A stretch of DNA of 7,801 nt, taken from NCBI GenBank assembly GCA_964589725.1, contig CAZPUJ010000161.1, forward strand, positions 1 through 7,801, in the 5' to 3' direction. The translations under genes and the position numbers were made by a program. Shown here piece after piece: positions 1-5,833 of the stretch. The first letter of the stretch is position 1; the number at the start of each line of letters is the position of its first letter. Under the pieces are notes generated by a model. It did not search any database and had not been told where the DNA came from. It saw only the letters and a list, made by a program, of their open reading frames with translations. Source of the stretch: CAYSHJ01 sp964589725. GTDB lineage: Bacteria; Planctomycetota; Planctomycetia; Planctomycetales; Planctomycetaceae.

Positions 1-1
1 T

Positions 2-829
2 TCAGTCGACTCCGACGGTTGTCAGTTCCTCAGAGACGGCAGTGACATCTTCGGCGGACAACGTGGTTCGTTCGTCGGCGTAACCGACCAGCAATGCCAG
101 GTCAGCCAATCGATTGATGCGGCGTGGGATGCCGCCAGAAAGTTGAGCGATTTCGTCGATCGCAGCGGCCTCGAACATCGGGTTCCGAACACCCGAAACT
201 TCCAGCCGGAAGCGGATGTAGCGAGCGACCTCGGCTTGCGACAGCGGTTGCAGCATCGATCGCACAACGACTCGTTCGTCTAAGCGTGGCAAGCGACCGA
301 TTCGCGACAGCAGCAGGCGGTCACCTAACAGAATCAGGGAGAAGTCGCAGTGCGGCGAGCGTTGAAAATTAAGCAACAGTTCGAGCGTCTGCAAAGCCTC
401 AGCGTCGTCAATCAGATGAGCATCATCGACGACGATTACTGGATGACGTCCTTGTTGCGTGTGCTCGACCAACGACTGTTCGATGTTTTGTAACGCGGCG
501 CTGCGCGAGAGTCGGTTGTCCGTCGACGTCGAAGCGGCGTGTCCCAATTGAGTGGCCAAGTAGTTCAGCAAGTCGTCAGCAGACATCCGCGGAAAGACGA
601 CGTGAACCCACGGGCCAGCGTGCGGCACAAGCCCATCTGCAAGTCGATGTACTAGAAATGTTTTTCCCGAGCCGGTCGGTCCCACGAGAACGCCGGCGCC
701 TTTGCGATTCTCCAACATGTACCGCAGCTTCAGTAGCGCGGACTGATGCGTCTGGCTGGGAAAAAAGAAAGCGGGATCGAGCGTGTTCTCGAACGGTTGG
801 CTGTCGAGGTTCCAGTAATGCGAGTACAT
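2..829 (-). CDS. ExeA/GspA-like AAA ATPase (short form)
   Basis: A 275-residue cytoplasmic P-loop ATPase. The N-terminal stretch YWNLDSQPFENTLDP followed by FFFPS is the usual opening of ExeA/GspA proteins. The Walker A motif GPTGSGKT lies at residues 50-57. Walker B, VIVVDDAH, is at 131-138, and a sensor-1-like strand, LILLGD, is at about 165-170. The GGIPRRINRLAD segment at 232-243 is the sensor-2 region typical of the family. In the type II secretion systems where ExeA is known, it works with the membrane protein ExeB to help the secretin assemble through peptidoglycan. This protein ends after the AAA domain and lacks the long C-terminal periplasmic and peptidoglycan-binding part of classical GspA. 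ATG 829 is preceded by AAGGT (841-837) at about 7 nt. The gene lies 46 nt behind a single-pass membrane protein, probably co-transcribed. The ATPase family is firm; the secretion role is inferred. Confidence 0.9.
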   Translation of the reverse strand: MYSHYWNLDSQPFENTLDPAFFFPSQTHQSALLKLRYMLENRKGAGVLVGPTGSGKTFLVHRLADGLVPHAGPWVHVVFPRMSADDLLNYLATQLGHAASTSTDNRLSRSAALQNIEQSLVEHTQQGRHPVIVVDDAHLIDDAEALQTLELLLNFQRSPHCDFSLILLGDRLLLSRIGRLPRLDERVVVRSMLQPLSQAEVARYIRFRLEVSGVRNPMFEAAAIDEIAQLSGGIPRRINRLADLALLVGYADERTTLSAEDVTAVSEELTTVGVD

Positions 830-875
830 GCTCGTGACCTTGATCGCTGGCTAAGGTTTCGTGGTTGAGGAATCG

Positions 876-1694
876 TCACGGGGCCATGCGCTGGAAACGA
901 TCGCGGTTTGACGCGGGCGTCACGCCAGCGGACGTGAAACCGGAGTTTGACCACTCGGCCGCAGCGGGAGTGATCGCGTTTGAATCCAGTTCGATCTGTC
1001 CCGTGAGCCACGCTCCTCGCGGGCTGGTTGCTGAGATGGCTTGGAAGCGATTGGCCGGAGCACCGTTCGACGCGAACGTCGAACCGGTTTGTCCCAAGTC
1101 CTGCGGGGGCCAGTCACTTTCCAAACCAGATCGGTCAAAACGGCTCGCGGTTTGAATGGCAGGCATCTGCTGTGAATCACGCTGCGACTGAATGGACGAT
1201 TCACCAGCGGTGTCGGCTTCGCGACGCGACGCGCGAGTTCCTTCGCCGAACTCATCCAATTCCATCTCGTTGAATTCGTTGTTCCCGACTGCGGAGCGGT
1301 TGGCCTCGCGAAAGTTCAAAGCGAACAGACCGCCTACCAACAGCACGCCAACACAGGTCAATCCCGCTCGGACGCGACGAGATCGCAGAGCCTCGAGCAG
1401 ACTGTTACTCAGCCGGTGGTCTAAACCAGGGTCTTTCCTGGTGGACGAAGGCTTCTTCAACTGTCTGGCGGGCTCCGATCTCGAAGGCGGTCCGGCTGGC
1501 TTGACGGTCGGCGCGGCCTCGTGACCATCTGACGATGTCACGTTGTGAATCTTGGCAGGATTAGCCGATATCGGTGCGGGCAGACCCTCCAAACAAATCC
1601 CTGCCGAGGAATCCTCATTGGGGCGGCTCGTCACGCCCCATTCCAATGCCACTGGATTGGCAACGGCTTGACCCAGGGGATTCAGGGAAGACAT
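876..1694 (-). CDS. single-pass membrane protein of unknown function, upstream of the ExeA-like ATPase
   Basis: A 272-residue protein that I cannot place in a named family. It has about 107 N-terminal residues that are polar and rich in Pro, Ser and Lys. One hydrophobic segment follows at about 108-128 (core LTCVGVLLVGGLFALNF), preceded by the basic stretch RSRRVRAG. A polar C-terminal part of about 144 residues, rich in Ser, Asn, Asp and Gln, completes it. By the positive-inside rule the N-terminus should be cytoplasmic and the C-terminus periplasmic. This is the topology of GspB/ExeB, the membrane partner of ExeA, and the next gene encodes an ExeA-like ATPase; a partnership is inferred from context and topology only. 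The frame extends to a TTG at 1715. I chose ATG 1694 because AGGAG (1705-1701) sits 6 nt before it. The C-terminal part looks low in complexity and may be disordered. Confidence 0.72.
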   Translation of the reverse strand: MSSLNPLGQAVANPVALEWGVTSRPNEDSSAGICLEGLPAPISANPAKIHNVTSSDGHEAAPTVKPAGPPSRSEPARQLKKPSSTRKDPGLDHRLSNSLLEALRSRRVRAGLTCVGVLLVGGLFALNFREANRSAVGNNEFNEMELDEFGEGTRASRREADTAGESSIQSQRDSQQMPAIQTASRFDRSGLESDWPPQDLGQTGSTFASNGAPANRFQAISATSPRGAWLTGQIELDSNAITPAAAEWSNSGFTSAGVTPASNRDRFQRMAP

Positions 1695-1700
1695 ATCGAA

Positions 1701-1705
1701 CTCCT
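1701..1705 (-). promoter_or_regulatory. Shine-Dalgarno AGGAG that fixes the start at ATG 1694
   Basis: Read on the minus strand, AGGAG is followed by six bases and then ATG at 1694. The alternative TTG at 1715 lies upstream of this site and has no comparable purine tract. A perfect 5-bp hairpin (GGACA AGG TGTCC, 1710-1722) sits just upstream in the leader; its role is unknown. Confidence 0.7.
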
Positions 1706-1785
1706 GTTCGGACAAGGTGTCCCGTCGGAGTTATCGACCGTCCGGCGCGTTAAACTTTGGCGATTCTGCGGATTGGGAAGGCTTT

Positions 1786-1798
1786 GCCGGTGACCGGC
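1786..1798 (-). terminator. weak hairpin just after dapB
   Basis: GCCGG TGA CCGGC forms a perfect 5-bp stem about 22 nt past the dapB stop on the minus strand. No T-rich run follows, so this does not qualify as a classical intrinsic terminator. It could be a weak 3'-end structure in the roughly 125-nt gap before the next gene. Confidence 0.2.
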
Positions 1799-1819
1799 GA
1801 GCCACGAGAAGCCACTCGG

Positions 1820-2620
1820 CTAAAGTCCCAGCACGTCGGCCATTGAGTACAGGCCGGGACGCTGTTTCACCACAAACTTGGCGGCGGCGAGTGCTCCGTA
1901 GGCGTAGCTGTCGCGTGTATGGCTGCGGACGGTCAGGTCGATCGTTTCGCCCATCAGTCCGAAGACGATGGTGTGTTCGCCGACGTTGTCGCCGGTGCGG
2001 AGCGCGTGATAGCCAATCTCGTTTCGAGGCCGAAGTCCCGGTCGTCCGCTGCGACCATGCACGTGTTCGGTTTGGCCCATCTCTTCAGAGACGATTTTGC
2101 CAAACTGCAATGCGGTACCGCTCGGTGCGTCCTCTTTGAAGCGGTGATGCCGCTCGATGATCTCGACGTCCACGCCCTCGGGGTTGGCCTTCAGCACGCG
2201 GGCTGCGTCGCGCACCAGTTTCATCAGCAAGTTGACGGCGACACTCATGCTGGGAGACCAGACCAGTGGAATCTGTGTGGCGGCTTGGCGAATCGCTGCG
2301 CTTTGCGCGTCATTGAAGCCCGTGGTCGCAAGCACGAGCGGCAGCTTCTTCGCCACGCAGATCGGCAGCAAATGAGTGGTCGCTTCGGGCACCGAGAAGT
2401 CGATCACGACATCGACAGGCAACTTCAGCTCGGCGGTGATCGGGACGCCGGTCTTGCCGCAGCCAGCCACTTCGCCGGCGTCCTCACCCAGTCGCGGGCA
2501 GTTGGACGCATCGAGCGCTGCGGCGAGTTGCAGTTGGGTGTCTTTGTGCGCGCAGGCGACGATGCGCTGTCCCATGCGACCGGCCGCGCCATGCACGGCC
2601 ACTCGAAGGCGTTGACTCAT
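1820..2620 (-). CDS. dapB: 4-hydroxy-tetrahydrodipicolinate reductase
   Basis: DapB reduces 4-hydroxy-tetrahydrodipicolinate with NAD(P)H in the cytoplasm, a step in diaminopimelate and lysine synthesis. From ATG 2620 the protein has 266 residues, normal for the family. The nucleotide-binding loop GAAGRMG is at 11-17, DFSVPE at 74-79 and the TTG turn at 99-101. The catalytic signature ERHHRFKEDAPSGTA runs through 156-170: its His pair (158-159) and Lys162 match the catalytic His and Lys of E. coli DapB, and DAPSGTA binds substrate. EIGYHALR and EHTIVF follow, and the C-terminus GLYSMADVLGL is typical. The segment SPSMSVAVN replaces the more usual S-N-x-S-x-G-V-N pattern, a mild variation. The frame continues to a TTG at 2638, but neither start has a strong ribosome site. 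ATG 2620 matches the usual N-terminus and has GGAAAG about 10 nt upstream. Confidence 0.96.
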   Translation of the reverse strand: MSQRLRVAVHGAAGRMGQRIVACAHKDTQLQLAAALDASNCPRLGEDAGEVAGCGKTGVPITAELKLPVDVVIDFSVPEATTHLLPICVAKKLPLVLATTGFNDAQSAAIRQAATQIPLVWSPSMSVAVNLLMKLVRDAARVLKANPEGVDVEIIERHHRFKEDAPSGTALQFGKIVSEEMGQTEHVHGRSGRPGLRPRNEIGYHALRTGDNVGEHTIVFGLMGETIDLTVRSHTRDSYAYGALAAAKFVVKQRPGLYSMADVLGL

Positions 2621-2693
2621 TGGCGGAAGGCTTTCCAATACGGAACTCGGCGTGCGAAATGCGGAACAGGCTCACGTCAGTCCAAGGTGGCGC

Positions 2694-2722
2694 TTGACAG
2701 CCAATTGAACTCAACGGCTAAT
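2694..2722 (+). promoter_or_regulatory. possible sigma-70-like promoter facing into the porin 3' end
   Basis: On the plus strand a perfect TTGACA (2694-2699) is followed after 17 nt by GCTAAT (2717-2722), four of six matches to the -10 consensus, in a locally AT-rich stretch. It would fire rightward into DNA antisense to the outer-membrane protein gene, where no credible rightward gene exists. This is a pattern match only and could be chance. Confidence 0.22.
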
Positions 2723-2729
2723 TGATAAT

Positions 2730-2756
2730 GAGCCATCGCCAATTTGCAAATGGCTC
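2730..2756 (-). terminator. stem-loop in the 3' region of the outer-membrane protein gene
   Basis: GAGCCAT (2730-2736) pairs perfectly with ATGGCTC (2750-2756) around a 13-nt loop that contains the smaller palindrome TTTGCAAA. A second, imperfect stem (AGCC..TTGA..TCAA..GGCT, 2699-2719) follows on the minus strand. The pair lies 33-90 nt past the stop of the outer-membrane protein gene, where a transcript end would be expected. No strong T-run follows, so a 3'-stabilising structure is as likely as termination. Confidence 0.3.
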
Positions 2757-2788
2757 GGCTCCAAGGGTTTTGTTGAAATCCCATTTCC

Positions 2789-4150
2789 TCACGGAAGAAG
2801 GATTTCGAAGCCCAGCCGTCCGCCGTACAGAACCGCCGAGCCGTTCGTTTGCAAATCGAGGTACATATTGCCGGCGATGTCCGTGGTCAACCCTTGCTGC
2901 TGGTCCGGAGCCAACGCGACTCCGGACAAAAACATCATTTCGTAGGCTGCGAAGAACCGGAAGTTCTCCCGGAGGATTACTGTGCCCGTCACGCCCAAGT
3001 TACCCACGAACGCGATGCGATCTTTCGCATCACTGAATTGACGACTGTAGGTCGAGCCATCGTTCACAATGTCGGTGTACGTTTCGGACAGGGATCCGCT
3101 AACGTCGTTGTGGTACACACCAGCTTTCGCATATCCGCCGATTTGGAAGTAGTCCGATTCCAGGAACATGGCGTCGAGCGTGCCTTGGACACCGTTAAGT
3201 CGATTCGAGGCGTGCGTGTTCGACGCGAACAAGAGCACGTCATTGTCGCCAGGAAGAAGGACATCGTTTTCCGAGAAGCCGTCGGCATCACCGCTGTCGA
3301 GTGTCAGCCCTTGACGGATCAGCGACCCATCGGACAAGCCGTTATTGGGGAGATTGTCGGGGTTGGTCGGCACATCGAAGTCGTCAATGGCGTCGACGGT
3401 GTCGAACGTGCCACGGAACCCCACTTGGCCGATCTCGCGATATTGCAGATTTCGGTAGCCAACGCCGAACCGAAACATCCGCTGCGACTGACGTCGGCCC
3501 TTGAAGTTGACCTCGAAATCCTGCACGTCGGTCGTGTAGCACGCGAAGTAGGCGGCTCCTGGTTGAATGTATTCCAGTTCATTGAGGACTCCCAATCCAT
3601 CGGTCTCATCCGCGGGGTCGAGGGCCGCCGCGTTGATCGGAGAGAACAGCGTGCTGGATGTCAGGAAGTTGGGAGTGGCACCGACGGTCGCCCGCGCGCC
3701 TGGGATCGCGGCGGCAAATGCGGCCGGGCCATCAAACACGATCGCGTTCGCCAACCTGCCGAATCGCGAGGCACTCAGGCCGTCCAATTCCATGAAAGTG
3801 GCTTCCAGTTCGAAGTCATCGTTCATTAAGCCCAGATTCAAGCGGTAGCCCGACTTGTAATCGAACTCCGCGTCGCTCAACCCATACGAATCCGGTCCGG
3901 AAATGGCCGGGATATCGTTGATGTCGTTGTTCCGCTTCAAGAAGACCCAGTCGGCCTGGAAGCGAAAGACCGGCGAGAGCTCCAGTTCGTCCTCGAAACT
4001 TGTTCCGTTGTTGTAGACGTACGAGGAGCCGTCTTGAGGATAAAGGCCCGCAGCCGTTGGACTTTCCGCGGGTGGCTGAGCGAAAGCCAGGACTGAGGAA
4101 ATCCAACAGCAGAGGACGCCCACGGCCATTCGCATATTGCGTGAAACCAT
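2789..4150 (-). CDS. outer-membrane beta-barrel protein, BBP7-like
   Basis: A 453-residue exported protein. Residues 1-24 form a signal peptide: basic start MVSRNMR, hydrophobic core MAVGVLCCWISSVLA, and a type I site at AFA|Q. The mature part has no further hydrophobic helix. It shows alternating polar and non-polar strands rich in Gly, Asn, Asp and Tyr, as expected for a barrel (for example FRFGVGYRNLQY and YFQIGGYAKAGVY). The late segment FFAAYEMMFLSGVALAPDQQ and the closing strand YGGRLGFEI resemble the end of the planctomycete BBP7 barrel family; that assignment is from memory of the family pattern. Acidic loops rich in Asp and Asn (for example TLDSGDADGFSEND) could bind cations. ATG 4150 has a good GGAGG (4160-4156) 5 nt upstream. 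Transported substrate is unknown. Outer-membrane barrel is fairly sure; the family name less so. Confidence 0.72.
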   Translation of the reverse strand: MVSRNMRMAVGVLCCWISSVLAFAQPPAESPTAAGLYPQDGSSYVYNNGTSFEDELELSPVFRFQADWVFLKRNNDINDIPAISGPDSYGLSDAEFDYKSGYRLNLGLMNDDFELEATFMELDGLSASRFGRLANAIVFDGPAAFAAAIPGARATVGATPNFLTSSTLFSPINAAALDPADETDGLGVLNELEYIQPGAAYFACYTTDVQDFEVNFKGRRQSQRMFRFGVGYRNLQYREIGQVGFRGTFDTVDAIDDFDVPTNPDNLPNNGLSDGSLIRQGLTLDSGDADGFSENDVLLPGDNDVLLFASNTHASNRLNGVQGTLDAMFLESDYFQIGGYAKAGVYHNDVSGSLSETYTDIVNDGSTYSRQFSDAKDRIAFVGNLGVTGTVILRENFRFFAAYEMMFLSGVALAPDQQQGLTTDIAGNMYLDLQTNGSAVLYGGRLGFEILLP

Positions 4151-4386
4151 CTTCCCCTCCGAGCCGCCAAGGGCGGTTTATGGTCGTCAGTCGCGCAGAC
4201 GCCGAGGCTCAACTGGATCAATCAGGGCCAGCCAGCGCAAAACGGACAGTCTCCTCGGCTTTATCGGTCCGACTTTGCCGATTGCTCCAGACGAACCGGA
4301 AAGAATGCTTCCAACGGTCGGGCAGGATGAAGTTGGGCAGAAGGGGAGGTGGGGAAAGCGGTAGAGGGTCACGAGAGCCCACCAGT
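4151..4386 (-). promoter_or_regulatory. 236-nt leader/intergenic region between queG and the outer-membrane protein gene
   Basis: No convincing gene is seen here. Nearest the barrel gene are its Shine-Dalgarno site (4160-4156) and a perfect 5-bp hairpin, CCGCC AAG GGCGG (4164-4176), which may affect access to that site. A purine-rich plus-strand tract lies around 4331-4368. A 6-bp inverted repeat (GTCACG 4368-4373, CGTGAC 4390-4395) spans the queG stop codon with a 16-nt loop. No convincing -35/-10 pair or known riboswitch was recognised, although a promoter for the barrel gene is expected here. Confidence 0.35.
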
Positions 4387-5457
<1,071 letters not shown>

Positions 5458-5463
5458 GATGCG

Positions 5464-5468
5464 TCCTT
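5464..5468 (-). promoter_or_regulatory. Shine-Dalgarno AAGGA that fixes the queG start at GTG 5457
   Basis: On the minus strand AAGGA is followed by CGCATC and then GTG. Upstream codons of the same frame would encode an Arg/Pro-rich tail taken from the adjacent repeat element and unlike QueG, so the inner start is preferred. Confidence 0.75.
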
Positions 5469-5490
5469 GGGGCGGCGGAGCCGCAACCAA

Positions 5491-5553
5491 ACTAACCCGA
5501 AGCGATAGCCAGGGCGCGATTACGCTTCGCCTTCGCGGGCGCGTCGGCTTAGT
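5491..5553. repeat. 63-bp element with imperfect inverted ends
   Basis: The left end ACTAACCCGAAGCG (5491-5504) and the reverse complement of the right end (5540-5553, ACTAAGCCGACGCG) match at 12 of 14 positions. Inside are a second inverted pair (CGAAGCG 5498-5504 with CGCTTCG 5523-5529) and a direct repeat GGGCGCG (5512-5518 and 5537-5543). It abuts the next element at 5554 without a gap. The form suggests a small palindromic or MITE-like repeat. Whether it is multicopy cannot be judged from one window. It occupies the queG upstream region. Confidence 0.5.
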
Positions 5554-5695
5554 CCTCAAACAAGCGAACCCCACCGGGCTTGCCCCGGTGGCTCGCGGGA
5601 TTTTGCACTACTCGGTGTCACGCGAAATAAACGGCTCAGTAGTGCAGAATCCTGTAAACCACTGGGGCAAGCCCAGTGGGGTCGCTGGATTGAGG
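5554..5695. repeat. 142-bp inverted hairpin doublet (REPIN/MITE-like)
   Basis: The left arm (5554-5612) and right arm (5638-5695) are nearly perfect reverse complements of each other over about 58 nt, with a 25-nt centre. Each arm carries its own hairpin. The left one, 5571-5591, is CCACCGGG/CCCGGTGG around CTTGC. The right one, 5659-5679, is CCACTGGG/CCCAGTGG around GCAAG. The inner ends are TGCACTACT (5604-5612) and AGTAGTGCA (5638-5646); the outer ends are CCTCAA and TTGAGG. Two small hairpins in opposite orientation match REP doublets (REPINs), known elsewhere to be mobilised by RAYT transposases, though none is visible here. It could also act as a bidirectional transcription barrier between the two divergent genes. 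The structure is certain; the class is inferred. Confidence 0.8.
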
Positions 5696-5833
5696 TTTAG
5701 TGTGTCCGTGATTGCTTCGGTTTTCAGGGCAATGGTAGCATGTGGCCCGTCAACGCTGCTTTGTCTTCCCCGCCTCACGTTCCTTCCCTGGGATATTGAT
5801 CCCGCCGCGTTCCATGCAGGAGTGCCGATCAGC
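5696..5833 (+). promoter_or_regulatory. 5' region of the cytochrome/DUF1549 gene
   Basis: This is the 138 nt between the hairpin doublet and ATG 5834. It includes a small inverted repeat, GGGAT ATTG ATCCC (5790-5803), and a Shine-Dalgarno AGGAG (5818-5822), 11 nt before the ATG. The coding frame is open upstream with an ATG at 5732, but that start lacks a good ribosome site and would bury the signal peptide. No clear -35/-10 pair was found, although a promoter for the rightward gene should lie here or inside the repeat. Confidence 0.4.

Noticed and set aside
1919..2725. 268-codon plus-strand open frame across dapB
   Set aside because: It is antisense to a clear dapB with all catalytic motifs. 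Its translation is rich in Arg, His and Gln with no domain pattern, as expected of a GC-driven shadow.
2849..3829. 326-codon plus-strand open frame across the outer-membrane protein gene
   Set aside because: It is antisense to a gene with a signal peptide, ribosome site and barrel pattern. The frame itself has no convincing start signal or recognisable motif.
5491..5695. CRISPR array or remains of a full insertion sequence
   Set aside because: There are no regularly spaced direct repeats with unique spacers and no transposase coding fragment; the pattern is inverted hairpins only.
5696..5833. Start of the right-hand gene at ATG 5732
   Set aside because: The frame is open, but AGGG lies too close to that ATG, and the signal-peptide-like segment would begin 35 residues into the protein. 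ATG 5834 is preferred.
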